A stretch of DNA of 56,840 nucleotides from positions 1 to 56,840 of the forward strand of contig JAJDCQ010000235.1 in assembly GCA_029260755.1 (NCBI GenBank), in the 5' to 3' direction. The stretch is from Planctomycetota bacterium. Its GTDB lineage: Bacteria; Planctomycetota; J058; JAJDCQ01. The notes under the pieces were generated by a model. That model saw nothing but the letters and a program-made list of their open reading frames with translations, had not been told where the DNA came from and made no database searches. The translations under genes were made by a program, and so were the position numbers. Below, piece after piece: positions 16,679 through 26,083 of this stretch. Within the stretch, counting starts at the first letter, position 1, and every line of letters begins with the position of its first letter.

Positions 16679-18562
16679 ATGGCCCGAGCGATGGCGGCAA
16701 CGAGAGGTCTCAGGATCGTGGCGACGATGCTCGTCGCGAGCGTCGCCCTCGCGCTCGCTCGACCCGACCGGGTCGACGGCGACGAGGACACGCCCGCCGC
16801 GCCGCCGGGCGCCGAGACCGACCCCGCCGGTGGGGCCGGCGGCGCCGGCGCGGCCAGCTTCGCCGACCCCGGCTTCGCCTACCGCGACTACGCCGCGTTC
16901 CTCGAGGCGTGCCGATCGCTCGCCCGCGGCGATGGCGCGCGATGGGCGAGCGTCCAGAGCATCGGCCGCAGCTCGCTCGGCCGCGAGCTCGTCGCGATCG
17001 TCGTCACCGACCGACAGGCGAAGCCGAGCCCCGAGTTCCGACCGGCCGTCCTGGCCGTCGGAAACCTCCACGGCGATGAGGTGGTCGGCGGCGAGGTCGC
17101 CTTCGCCCTCGCCCGGAGCCTCGTCGGCGGAGCGACCTCGGGCGATGTCGACGTGCGCCGCCTCCTCGGCGAGACGACGTTCTACATCGTACCCCGGCCG
17201 AACCCCGACGCGACCGAGCTCCTGTTCGGCCGACCGGCCCGGGCCGAGCCGCTCGTCCTCTCGCCCGGTCGCGACGACGACCGCGACCACCGGCGCGACG
17301 AGGACCCGCCCGACGACCTCGACGAGGACGGCGTCGTTCTCCAGATCCGCATCCCGGGCGACCGCGAGGCCGACTGGCGGGTCGAGACCGACGGCGACGC
17401 CGAGAACGACCGGCGGCTGATCCGCCCGGTCGACCGATCGCTCGGCGAGGCGGGCGAGTTCAAGCTGATCCCCGAGGGCCGCGACGACGACGCCGATCGG
17501 CGCGACAACGAGGACGGCGAGTGGGGGATCGACCTCGACCGGAGCTTCCCGATCGAGTGGCGGCCCGCCCACCAGACCCCGCACGCGGGTCAGTTCTCGC
17601 TCCAGGCGCCCGAGGCGCGCGCCCTGGCCGACTTCGTCCTCGCCCATCGGAACGTCGCGGTCGCCCTGTGCTGGTCGGCCGTCGGCCCCAAGGCGGGCGT
17701 CCAGCCGGTCGCGAGCGGGCAGATCAAGCCCGAGGGCGACGATGCGAAGCTCTACGAGCACTGGAAGAAGCGCTACACCGAGCTCACCGAGGGCGAGGCC
17801 GCGCCGAACCCGTTTCACGCCGGCAAGGCGGACGACGAGAAGGCGTGGGGCTCGTTCCAGGACTGGCTCTACGGCGGGCTCGGGATCTTCTCGTGGTCGA
17901 TCCGGGTGTTCGACCAGCCGCCGGCGCTGCCCGCCCCCGACGAGGGAGACGACGAGAGCGAGGGCGGCGAGGACGAGGCGAAGAAGAAGAAGGACGTCGC
18001 CAAGGCCCCGATCGGCCGCCGGTGGCTCGCGTGGGACGACGCCGTCCAGGGCGGCGCCGGCTTCCGCGAGTGGTCGGCGATCCGGCACCCGCGCTACGAG
18101 GGCGCCGAGGTCGGCGGCTGGATGCCGCTCGCCGGCCGGAATCCGCCGCCGGCGATCGGCGAGGAGATCGCCGGAAAGCAGATCGTGTTCGTTCGCGCCC
18201 TCGCCGACTCGCTCCCCCGGGTGCGCATCGCCGAGGTGGAGATCGACCCGCTCGAGGGCGATCTCTACCGCGTCGAGATCGTCATCGAGAACGCCGGCGC
18301 CCTGCCCATCCCGACCGAGATGGCGCGGCGGACCCGTCGCGGGCTGCCGACCGTCCTCCAGGCGGCGCCCGGCGGCGGCGACCGGATCGTCCTCGGCAAG
18401 GAGCGGCACGTCGTCGGGTCGCTCGATGCCGGCGGCGGCAAGCGCGAGATCAGCTTCATCATGCGCGCCGAGCGCGGGGGGAAGGCGCCGCTGCGGCTGC
18501 TCCTCTCGAGCCCGCGCGGCGGGGTCGACGCCAAGGAAGTCTGGGTCGGGAAGGAGTTCTAG
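16679..18562 (+). CDS. Secreted M14 (zinc carboxypeptidase-like) homologue lacking catalytic residues
   Basis: Predicted 627 residues with an N-terminal signal peptide. The M14 fold is recognisable: NLHGDE (H131, E134), IVPRPNPDA and DLDRSFP. However, the third zinc ligand, His332 in the adjacent paralogue (SYHN), is Ser333 here (CWSA), and the catalytic Glu (NELW, E404 in the paralogue) is Arg409 (SIRV). Asn-Arg of DLNRNFP is Asp-Arg. It is therefore probably a non-catalytic binding or chaperone partner. An Asp/Glu/Arg-rich insert of about 80 residues splits the domain, and a second low-complexity acidic/Lys segment precedes the C-terminal beta domain. The ATG at 16679 begins the signal peptide. 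The next gene begins after three bases. Confidence 0.85.
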   Translation: MARAMAATRGLRIVATMLVASVALALARPDRVDGDEDTPAAPPGAETDPAGGAGGAGAASFADPGFAYRDYAAFLEACRSLARGDGARWASVQSIGRSSLGRELVAIVVTDRQAKPSPEFRPAVLAVGNLHGDEVVGGEVAFALARSLVGGATSGDVDVRRLLGETTFYIVPRPNPDATELLFGRPARAEPLVLSPGRDDDRDHRRDEDPPDDLDEDGVVLQIRIPGDREADWRVETDGDAENDRRLIRPVDRSLGEAGEFKLIPEGRDDDADRRDNEDGEWGIDLDRSFPIEWRPAHQTPHAGQFSLQAPEARALADFVLAHRNVAVALCWSAVGPKAGVQPVASGQIKPEGDDAKLYEHWKKRYTELTEGEAAPNPFHAGKADDEKAWGSFQDWLYGGLGIFSWSIRVFDQPPALPAPDEGDDESEGGEDEAKKKKDVAKAPIGRRWLAWDDAVQGGAGFREWSAIRHPRYEGAEVGGWMPLAGRNPPPAIGEEIAGKQIVFVRALADSLPRVRIAEVEIDPLEGDLYRVEIVIENAGALPIPTEMARRTRRGLPTVLQAAPGGGDRIVLGKERHVVGSLDAGGGKREISFIMRAERGGKAPLRLLLSSPRGGVDAKEVWVGKEF

Positions 18563-18565
18563 CCG

Positions 18566-20407
18566 ATGATCGCTCGCCTACCGATCGCCGCCCCGTTCGC
18601 GGCCGCCGCCGCGCTTCTCGGCGCGCTCTTCGTGTCCACCGTCGACCTCGGTCCGGTCCGGGCGCAGGACGGTCCGGGCCCCGTCCCCGCCGCCGGGCGG
18701 GGGCCGCTCGACGAGCGCCGCGCCGCGAAGCCGCCCGAGCCGCTCGGCACGACCGGCGCCGACGACGTCCGCCTCCCCCTCGACTTCCACGGCTACTACA
18801 GCTTCGAGCGGATGGAGGCGGCGCTCCGCGCCCTCGAGAAGACCTACCCGAAGCTCGCCAGCCTGCGCGTCATGGGCCACTCCTACGAGGGGCGGCCGCT
18901 GTGGGTGATGGAGATCAGCAACCCCGAGACGGGCCCGGCCGACGGCAAGGCCGCGATCTACATCGACGGCAACACCCACGGCAACGAGGTGCAGGGGACC
19001 GAGGTCTGCCTGTTCACCCTTCAGTACCTTCTCAGTCGCTACCCCGAGGACCCGTTCGTGAAGCGGCTCGTCGACGAGCGCGTCTTCTACGTCGCGCCGA
19101 GCGTGAACCCCGACGGCCGGGTGAGCTTCTTCCGCGATCCGAACACGGCCCACAGCAGCCGCAGCAACCGCCGCCCCTACGACAACGACGGCGACGGCCT
19201 CGTCGAGGAGGACGGCTACGAGGACCTCGACGGCGACGGCGAGGTGCTGTCGATGCGCCGTCGCAACCCGCTCGGCGCCTACCGCACCGGCGACGAGCCG
19301 CGGATCATGCGCCGGCGCGAGCGCGACGAGGCGGGCGAGTGGGAGCGCCTCGGCAGCGAGGGGATCGACAACGACGGCGACGGGCGCGTCAACGAGGACC
19401 CGCCGGGCGGCGTCGACCTCAACCGCAACTTCCCCTCGAACTGGAAGCCGCGGCACATCCAGGGCGGCGCCGGCGAGTACCCGCTGAGCGAGCCCGAGAC
19501 GCGCGCGACGGCCCTCTTCATCCTCGGGCGGCCGAACATCGCCGCCGTCCAGAGCTACCACAACGTCGGCGGGATGATCCTCCGCCCGCCCGCCAGCCAG
19601 GGCGACCAGGGCGTCCCCCGCGAGGACATCGGCGTCTACGACGCGATGGGGCGGCGCGGCGAGCGGATGCTGCCGGGCTACCGCTACATGCAGACGTTCG
19701 AGGATCTCTACCGCGTCCACGGCGGGTTCCTCGAGTGGACCTACATGGGCCTCGGGATCTTCACGTTCACGAACGAGCTGTGGCAGATGCCGCGCGACTA
19801 CGACGGCGACGGGCGCGTCGACGAGAAGGAGCAGCTCCGCTGGAACGACGAGATGCTCCAGGGGCGCGGCTTCGTCCCGTGGAAGCCGTTCGACCACCCC
19901 ACCCTCGGCCCGATCGAGCTCGGCGGCTGGCGGAAGTGGTCGCGGCGGATCCCGCCGGCGTGGCAGCTCGAGGACGTCTGCTACCGGAACTGCATGTTCA
20001 GCCTCTACCACGCCGACGCGATGCCGAAGGTGGCCCTCGGCGAGCCGACGATCCGCGACGTCCCCGACGCCCCGGGCGTGCGACGGGTCACGATCCGATG
20101 CCGCAACGACGGGACGATGCCGACCACGAGCGGGATGGCCCGCCGGATCCAGGTCGCCACCGGCGACCTCGTCCGGCTGACCGGCCTCGGCGTGCGGGTC
20201 CTCGCCCGCGCGGTCGCGCGGCCGCCGTTCGGCCTCTCGAACGAGATGGTCGTCGACGCGCCGCGGCCCTGGGAGGTCGACGTCGGGCACATCCCCGGCC
20301 GCTCCGAGATCGAGGTCGTCTTCCTCGTGGCGGGACGGGGTCCGTTCCGGATCGAGCTGGTCTCGGAGAAGGGCGGCCGGGCGGTGGCCCAGGGGCGCCT
20401 CGAGTGA
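18566..20407 (+). CDS. Secreted M14 zinc carboxypeptidase with Ca-binding-like insert
   Basis: Predicted 613 residues. A signal peptide (about 1-32, ending VRAQ) precedes an M14 domain with all expected residues: H138-x2-E141 in THGNEVQGTE, H332 in SYHNVGG, VNPDG, the Asn-Arg of DLNRNFP and catalytic E404 in TNELW. Between the first zinc motif and DLNRNFP lie three DxDGDG-type loops (DNDGDGLVEED, DLDGDGEV, DNDGDGRVNED) typical of calcium binding. It probably digests peptides in the periplasm or outside the cell. It starts three bases after its inactive-looking paralogue and is surely cotranscribed with it. Confidence 0.92.
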   Translation: MIARLPIAAPFAAAAALLGALFVSTVDLGPVRAQDGPGPVPAAGRGPLDERRAAKPPEPLGTTGADDVRLPLDFHGYYSFERMEAALRALEKTYPKLASLRVMGHSYEGRPLWVMEISNPETGPADGKAAIYIDGNTHGNEVQGTEVCLFTLQYLLSRYPEDPFVKRLVDERVFYVAPSVNPDGRVSFFRDPNTAHSSRSNRRPYDNDGDGLVEEDGYEDLDGDGEVLSMRRRNPLGAYRTGDEPRIMRRRERDEAGEWERLGSEGIDNDGDGRVNEDPPGGVDLNRNFPSNWKPRHIQGGAGEYPLSEPETRATALFILGRPNIAAVQSYHNVGGMILRPPASQGDQGVPREDIGVYDAMGRRGERMLPGYRYMQTFEDLYRVHGGFLEWTYMGLGIFTFTNELWQMPRDYDGDGRVDEKEQLRWNDEMLQGRGFVPWKPFDHPTLGPIELGGWRKWSRRIPPAWQLEDVCYRNCMFSLYHADAMPKVALGEPTIRDVPDAPGVRRVTIRCRNDGTMPTTSGMARRIQVATGDLVRLTGLGVRVLARAVARPPFGLSNEMVVDAPRPWEVDVGHIPGRSEIEVVFLVAGRGPFRIELVSEKGGRAVAQGRLE

Positions 20408-20479
20408 GCGCGGCGGAGTGAAGGAAACGACGATCCGGGCGTTCAGACCGGACGGAATGCTGGCCTCGACGGAGACTTG

Positions 20480-21667
20480 ATGATGCGTAGACCCACGATG
20501 ATGACCGGAGCCCTCCTCGCCCTCGCGACGATCGTCGCGACGCCGACCGCGATCCTCGCCGATGACGAGAAGAAGGCCGGCGATGGCCCGAAGCGGTTCG
20601 ACACCCCGGAGAAGGTGGTCGAGAGCGACGACGACGACGACGCCGAGCGCCGCGAATCGCTCAAGCGCGAGATCATGGCCGAGCTCGACGCGCGGCTCGA
20701 TCGGCTCGAGGACGGCCTCAAAAACGACGTCATGGGCGCGATCGAGGAGTATCTCGATCGACGCGAGCGCGCCGCCGAGGCCGCCCCGACGCCCCGGCTG
20801 CCCGACGCGACCCTCGAGTTCCGCCTCTGGTTCGCCGACGGCTGGAGCGACTTCGACAAGGGTTGGCGGAGCCACCTCGGCACGTTGCAGGCGATGCTCC
20901 AGTCGTTCCAGGACTCGGGCAACACCGTCGATCGCGGCCGCGAGGCGCTCGCGGGCTTCGAGCGGACGCTCCTCACCTACGAGCGGTCGCTCCTCCAGAG
21001 CCGCGCCGCGAACCGCCCGAGCGAGTCGACCTGGCTGACCCTCGCGGACGGGACCTGGGCCGGCTTCGAAGACGACTCCTGGCGCGCGGTCCTCTCGAAG
21101 ATGGACTACTACGTCAAGAACTACTCGCAGTCGAGCTACGCGAAGGAGCGGAGCGCCGCGATCACCGCCATGCGCACCTTCTTCGAGGTGTTCGAGCGGA
21201 GTCTGCTGCTCGGCTACGAGTGGAAGCCCGGCGACGCGGTGACGCCGTCCCGCAAGCCGGCGCGGGCCGAGGAGCCGATGGCGAGCGCGCCCTCGAAGCC
21301 CGCGACGCCCGCGTATCCCACGCCCCCGAAGGCCGAGGCGACTCCGCCGGCCCTGCCGAGCCCCGCGCCGAGCCGCGGAGGCTTCCTGGGGATCAGCCTC
21401 GGCAGCATCGACGAGTCCGACCCCGAGTGGCGGGCCGAGCTCGCCCACGGGCTGCTGATCGTCGACGTCCTCGACGGGACGGCCGCCGACCGGGCGGGCC
21501 TGAAGGAGGGTGACGTGGTCGTCGCGATCGACGACGAGAAGGTCACCGACATCCAGAGCTTCGTCGACACGATCGCCGCCCACGCCCCGGGCGATCGGGT
21601 GACGATCCGGATCTTCCGCGAGGGCTGGCAGAAGGAGCTCCACGTGAAGCTCGGCAAGCGCGACTGA
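20480..21667 (+). CDS. Exported coiled-coil/PDZ protein
   Basis: About 395 residues. A signal peptide (ending ILADD) is followed by an acidic helix and a coiled-coil-like region (ESLKREIMAELDARLDRLED), an aromatic helical region, a Pro/Ala/Lys linker at about 245-300, and a C-terminal PDZ domain (GLLIVDVLDGTAADRAGLKEGDVVVAIDDEKV). No protease domain is present, so the PDZ probably serves as a scaffold. GGAGA at 20471-20475 supports ATG 20480 or 20483 over the TTG at 20477. A paralogue of the same architecture follows at 21818, separated by a hairpin. Confidence 0.8.
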   Translation: MMRRPTMMTGALLALATIVATPTAILADDEKKAGDGPKRFDTPEKVVESDDDDDAERRESLKREIMAELDARLDRLEDGLKNDVMGAIEEYLDRRERAAEAAPTPRLPDATLEFRLWFADGWSDFDKGWRSHLGTLQAMLQSFQDSGNTVDRGREALAGFERTLLTYERSLLQSRAANRPSESTWLTLADGTWAGFEDDSWRAVLSKMDYYVKNYSQSSYAKERSAAITAMRTFFEVFERSLLLGYEWKPGDAVTPSRKPARAEEPMASAPSKPATPAYPTPPKAEATPPALPSPAPSRGGFLGISLGSIDESDPEWRAELAHGLLIVDVLDGTAADRAGLKEGDVVVAIDDEKVTDIQSFVDTIAAHAPGDRVTIRIFREGWQKELHVKLGKRD

Positions 21668-21708
21668 TCCATCCGGGCGAGCCCGCCCACCGAGAACGCA
21701 GAGACGAC

Positions 21709-21732
21709 GCGGCGCCGGCGATCCGGCGCCGC
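21709..21732 (+). terminator. Strong GC hairpin between the PDZ paralogues
   Basis: Perfect 10-bp stem GCGGCGCCGG / CCGGCGCCGC with loop CGAT, 41 bases after the stop of the first PDZ gene. There is no U-tract, so it may be a Rho-dependent or processing structure rather than a classical terminator. It is followed by a short direct repeat of GAGAAGGTCC. Confidence 0.5.
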
Positions 21733-21817
21733 GAGAAGGTCCACGGAGAGAAGGTCCGCGCCGGCGCGTCGCCCCAGGGGGGAGCGGCGCGTGCGCGCGC
21801 GGCGCAAGGAGTGACGG

Positions 21818-22990
21818 ATGAGTTTCCTCAAGGGGGGAGCCCTGGCGTTGACGCTCGGCGCGTCGACGCTGGCTTTCGGACTGGTCGGCGCGGCGCCGGC
21901 GCGGGCCGATGATGACGAGCTCAAGCGGGAGATCCTGCGCGAGATGGACGAGCGCCTCGAGCGGTTCGGCCAGCGCCTCGAGCGCCGGATCCTCGAAGGC
22001 GTCGGCGAGCTCATGGAGCAGCGCGACCGCCGCCTCCACGAGGAGCTCCAGCGCCACCTCGGCGGCGGACGTGGTGGCCCCGGTGGCCGCGGCGGCGAGT
22101 TCGGTCGGCCCGGCGCTCCCGGCGCTCCCGGCACTCCCGGCTTCCGGGCACGCCCCGGCGGCGAGCGCGACGCCCGCCCCGACGCCCGCCCCGACCGCCC
22201 TCGCGGCGGCTTCCGCGGGCAGCTCTAGCGGCTCGAGGAGGAGCTCGGCGGGACCGACGCCTGGCGCGAGGCGCTCGGCGCCTACCGGCGCGCGTTCGAG
22301 GACTCGGGCGACTGGATGAAGGCGCTCCGCGCCTTCGAGCACAGCCTCCAGGAGCGCGACCGCTGGAGCGGCCCGTCGCTCAGCCAGCAGTTCGAGCGGA
22401 TCCGCGGCGCCCTCGAGGGCACCGACACCTGGGAGCGGGCGCTCGAGGCCTACCGGCGCGCCGCCGACGGCCGCGACTGGAAGGCCGGGATCGAGGCGTT
22501 CGAGAACGCGCTCCGCGACGGGCTCCGCGCGCGCCGCGAAGGTGGCGAGGGCCGCGGGCGCCCCGATCGTCCCCGCCGTGAGGGGGGCGAGGACCGCGAG
22601 CGCCCCGACCGTCCGCGCCGCGACGCCGAGCCGGAGCGCGAGCGCGAGCGCGGCGAGCGTGACGGTGGCGAGCGCGAGGGCGGCGCCGCGTTCCTCGGCG
22701 TCAGCGTCGGAAGCCTCGACGAGCTCGACGAGCAGTACCAGGACGAGGTCGAGCACGGCGTCCTGATCGTGGAGGCGATCGAGGGCAGCGCGGCCGCGAA
22801 GGCCGGCCTGAAGCAAGGCGACGTGATTCTCTCGATCGGCAAGGACGAGGTGAAGACGTTCGAGGACCTCGCCGAGCTGATCTCCAAGCGTCGCGCCGGC
22901 GACAAGGTCCGCGTCCGGATCTTCCGGGACGGCTGGGTCAAGGACGTCGACCTCCGGCTCGGCGCCCGGCCGACCGAGGACGAGGGATAA
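21818..22990 (+). pseudogene. Exported coiled-coil/PDZ protein interrupted by one in-frame TAG
   Basis: One continuous reading frame of 391 codons, nearly the length of the adjacent paralogue, broken only by TAG at 22226-22228 (codon 137). Before the stop: signal peptide (ending ARADD), a helix KREILREMDERLERFGQRLE, then a Gly/Pro/Arg-rich linker with GAPGAPGTPG. After it the frame continues with WREALGAYRRA and, about 70 residues on, WERALEAYRRA, an internal duplication; then an Arg/Glu/Gly-rich linker and an intact PDZ domain (GVLIVEAIEGSAAAKAGLKQGDVILSIG). The first ATG after the stop is 22316, inside the duplicated helix. Possible explanations are a recent nonsense mutation, an assembly error, or stop-codon readthrough. 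Function as for the paralogue. Confidence 0.7.
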
Positions 22991-23016
22991 CGACCGAACC
23001 GAGACACGTCTCATCG

Positions 23017-23049
23017 AACGACGCCGGGCTCCGAGCCCGGCGTCGTTTC
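23017..23049 (+). terminator. Rho-independent-like terminator after the PDZ gene
   Basis: Perfect 14-bp stem AACGACGCCGGGCT (23017-23030) with AGCCCGGCGTCGTT (23034-23047) and a CCG loop, then TCA. The U-tract is short but the stem is very strong. It separates the PDZ gene from the promoter of the STAS gene. Confidence 0.7.
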
Positions 23050-23068
23050 ATGTACCACGCCGGAAGCC

Positions 23069-23098
23069 TTGAAGCCCGCCCCCGCCTTTCGTTACACT
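23069..23098 (+). promoter_or_regulatory. Sigma70-like promoter of the STAS gene
   Basis: TTGAAG (23069-23074), 18-bp spacer, TACACT (23093-23098), giving a start near 23105 and a leader of about 80 bases. The leader contains the small hairpin CCCCGTC-AG-GACGGGG (23133-23148). Confidence 0.4.
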
Positions 23099-23185
23099 TG
23101 ACCGCTCGGCCGGCCCGAACATCCGACTCAAACCCCGTCAGGACGGGGAGATGGAGCCGAAGCCGCCGAGCGGAGACGGAACCCG

Positions 23186-23542
23186 ATGAGCGACTTCTCG
23201 ATCTCGTCGCGCAACGAGAAGGCTGGAAGCGCCGCCGTGACGGTCGTCCGGGTGAGCGGAGCGCTCGACGCCCACACCTTCCCGCGCCTGCAGACCGAGC
23301 TCGAAGCCCACTACAAGGCCGGCGACACCAACCTGGTCATGGACTTCGAGAAGCTCCAGTACATCAGCAGCGCCGGGCTCGGCGTCCTGAAGAAGATGGT
23401 CAAGGAGTTCCGGGCGAAGGACGGCGACATCCGCCTGTCCGCGCTCTCGAGCAAGATCGACAACATCATCAACCTGCTCGGCTTCAGCCAGATCATCAAG
23501 GTCTTCAAGACCGCGGACGAGGCGATCGCCTCCTACTCCTGA
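23186..23542 (+). CDS. STAS-domain anti-sigma-factor antagonist (SpoIIAA/RsbV-like)
   Basis: Predicted 118 residues forming a single STAS domain: VVRVSGALDAHTFPRLQTEL, then VMDFEKLQYISSAGLGVLKK, where Ser61 or Ser62 is at the usual phosphorylation position, then a C-terminal helix. Such proteins are switched by serine phosphorylation and release a sigma factor from its anti-sigma kinase, or regulate other partners. No RsbW-like kinase or sigma gene is nearby, so its partner is encoded elsewhere. It has its own promoter. Its end overlaps the convergent HEAT-repeat gene by ten bases. Confidence 0.92.
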   Translation: MSDFSISSRNEKAGSAAVTVVRVSGALDAHTFPRLQTELEAHYKAGDTNLVMDFEKLQYISSAGLGVLKKMVKEFRAKDGDIRLSALSSKIDNIINLLGFSQIIKVFKTADEAIASYS

Positions 23543-26004
23543 TCCCGAGCCGCCGCGGCCGCCGCGCGCGCGTCCCGGACCGCCTCCCGCACCTCCTCAT
23601 CCAGGTACAGCTCCGGCTCGCCGAGCTCGCCGACCGCCTCGGGCGCGAAACGCCCGAGCAGCCTCACCCAACGGGCGGCATCGCCCGCGTCGGCGACGCC
23701 CACCACGGCGCCGACGAGGATCGCGGTGAGCTCGCGTCGATCGCGATCAAACGCCCTCGCCGCCCGCTCGGGGTCGACGAGGACGAGGGCGGCGAGCGCC
23801 TCGCGCCGGAGCCGCCGGAACGGCGCGCCGAGCGCGGTCGCCTCTTCGAGACGCGGGGCGGCCGGCCGCGCCCGGGCGCCGAGCCGCCCGAGCGCCCGGA
23901 CCGCGGCGACGTTGCTCTCGTAGTCGTCCCACAGGCAGCCGGTCGGCACCGCGAGCGACCAGAGCTCGAGTCCGGCGATGACCCGGTCGTCGACGGCGCC
24001 GGGCGCGATCGCGGTGAGCGCGATCGCCGCCCGGCCGCGGAGCCCGGCCTCGCGGCTGCCGAGGAGCGCTTCGAGGTCGGCCCGCGCTGCGGCGGCGTCG
24101 GGGCCGAGAGCGACGAGCGTCTCCAGGCCGAGCTCGCCGACATCGAGGCGGGTCGACCGGTCGAGCATCGCGACGAGGCGCCGGGCGGCCCGCCGGCGCG
24201 ACGGCGCCTCGCCGTGGCGGAGGAGCGCCACCGCCATCGGCGCCGCGACGGCGGGCGGCGCGTCGAGGAAACGCTCGGCGAGCTCGAGGCGGTCGAGGGC
24301 CACAGCGAGGGCCGCGATGAGCCGCGCCGCGCGGCCATCGCGGCGGGCGTGCCTCGGGGTCGCCGCGTCCCCGAGGGAAGCGACGAGCGGCCCGAGCGCG
24401 GCCGCCCGCGCGGCCGGGATGCGGATCACCGCCTCGGCGAGCCGGGCCCGGAGCGGCGGAGCGAGCTCCGCCCGGCTGGCGACCGACTCGATGAGGTCGC
24501 CGGCGGCGGCGTCGGGAACGCGGGCGATCTCGCCGGCGAGCTCCGCGGCGAGGCTGCGCTGGAGCGCGGCCGGATCCCGTGTCTCGCGGAGGAGCTCGGC
24601 GAAGGCGGCGGCCGCGATCGGATGGTCGCTCGCCGCGAGGGCGGCGGCGAGCTGAAGCCGCGTGCCGGCGCGCCACCAGGGGATGTGCTCGTCCGCGCCG
24701 GCGTCGTCGCCGGCATCGTCACCGGGGTCGGGGGCGGGCCCGTCGCGCTCGCGCGCGGCGAGCTCGGCCGTCAGGACGGCGGCGGCGGCGTCGAGGGCGG
24801 CCGGGCCGCCGGCCCGGGCGAGGGCGAGCCCGGTCGCGAGGCGCACGTCCAGGTCCGGCTCTGCCCCGAGCGCCGCGAGGACGCGCGGGACCGCCTCGGG
24901 CGGAAGGTCGTGGTCGGCGAGGAGGTCGGCGGCCTCGCGCCGTCCGCGGGCGAGGCGGAGCCGGCCGCCCGACCCCGTGGGCGCGCCGGCGAGCGCCTCG
25001 ACGAGCCGCGCCCGGACGGTCCGCCGGAGCGTGCGCGGGACCTCGCGGGGAGGATAGAGCCAGCTGGAGGCGACCTCGCGCACCTCGGTGTCGTCGTCGC
25101 CGAGCGCGTCGACGAGCGCCGTGGCGGCATCGACGCGCCGCGTCGCCTACGCGATGGGCCCGCGGGCGTCGACGGCCGCGCGCCGGACTCCGGCCGCCTC
25201 GTCGCCGGCGGCCCGCGCGACCAGGACCGGGATGCCCTCGTCCACGATGAGCCGCCGGGCGGCGGCGCCGCCCGGCCAGGCGGCGGCCCGGTCCTCGGAG
25301 GTGATGAGGCCACGCCGCGCCGCCGCCTCGGTCAACGCCTCGGCCGCCCAGGCGTCCGCGTCGAGCTCGTCGGCGATCGCGAACGCCCGCTCGATGCCGG
25401 CGATCGCCGCCTCGCGGATCTCCGCGCGGGGATGGTCGACGAGGGCGATCAGGCCGCGGGCGCCGAGCGGACCGAGGTCGCCGAGGGCGTCGCCGAAGGA
25501 CTCGCGGTCGGTCTCGTCCTCGAGGAGCCTGCCGTCGCCCCGGGGCGCGAGCTCGACGAGAGCGTCGGCGACGAGGGCGACGTCCCGGGCGCGGACGATC
25601 TCGTCTTCCGCGTCGATGAAGGGGCCGGTCAGGTACCGGAGGGCGACCTCGCCGACGATCCGCGACCGGCCGGGCCCGAGCCCCGCCACGAACGAGGCGA
25701 CCGCCCCCTCCTCGCCGATCTCGACCTCGAAGAGGGCGCGTTCGATCCGTTCCCGTTCCCCCTCGGCGTCGGGCTCGGCCGTCTCGAGCGCGTCGAGCAG
25801 ACCCGGAACGCCCGCGCTCCCGGACGCCGCGAGGTGCTCGATGCCCCACGCCCGAGCCGACGCCGGGCCGCGCCGCACGGCGAGTCGGGCGAGCCCGACG
25901 CGCCCGCTCGTCGAGGTGAGCGCGAAGACGGCGACGATGATGGAGAGAGCCGCCGCGGCGCAGAGGAGAGCTCCGCCGCGGCGCCGCGGCCGGTCGGTCG
26001 GCAT
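23533..26004 (-). pseudogene. Membrane-anchored HEAT-repeat protein interrupted by one in-frame TAG
   Basis: A single minus-strand frame of 824 codons from ATG 26004, broken only by TAG at 25149-25147 (codon 286). An N-terminal membrane anchor (GALLCAAAALSIIVAVFALTS) is followed by many alpha-helical HEAT/ARM-like units, for example 'RGLIALVDHPRAEIREAAIAG'. The repeat pattern runs across the stop: VRRAAVDARGPIA, stop, ATRRVDAATALVDALG, then DDDTEVREVASSWL completes the unit. The part after the stop has no signal peptide of its own, so it is unlikely to be an independent gene. Nonsense mutation, sequence error and readthrough are all possible. The gene probably acts as an envelope scaffold. 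Convergent with the STAS gene. Confidence 0.7.
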
Positions 26005-26083
26005 GATCGGTGGTCCCGTTCCCCTCACCACACCCGTGAGCGGGGCGCGAGGTTCCACTGGACCGGCCGGACGGACGTCCGGG

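Noticed and set aside
20480..22990. PDZ genes as DegP/HtrA-type proteases
   Set aside because: No trypsin-like Ser-protease domain or catalytic triad precedes the PDZ domain in either protein.
18578..23014. 1478-codon open frame antisense to the M14 and PDZ genes
   Set aside because: Opposite strand holds clear signal peptides, zinc motifs and PDZ domains; the antisense product has no recognisable domain and runs through several genes and intergenic gaps.
25083..25146. Independent downstream gene after the HEAT-gene TAG
   Set aside because: No ribosome-binding site or signal peptide; the sequence continues the interrupted HEAT unit in the same frame.
21818..25149. Genome-wide reassignment of TAG to an amino acid
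   Set aside because: TAG is the terminating codon of several well-defined genes in the window (for example yidC and the kinase ending at 8204), with no extended homology after it.
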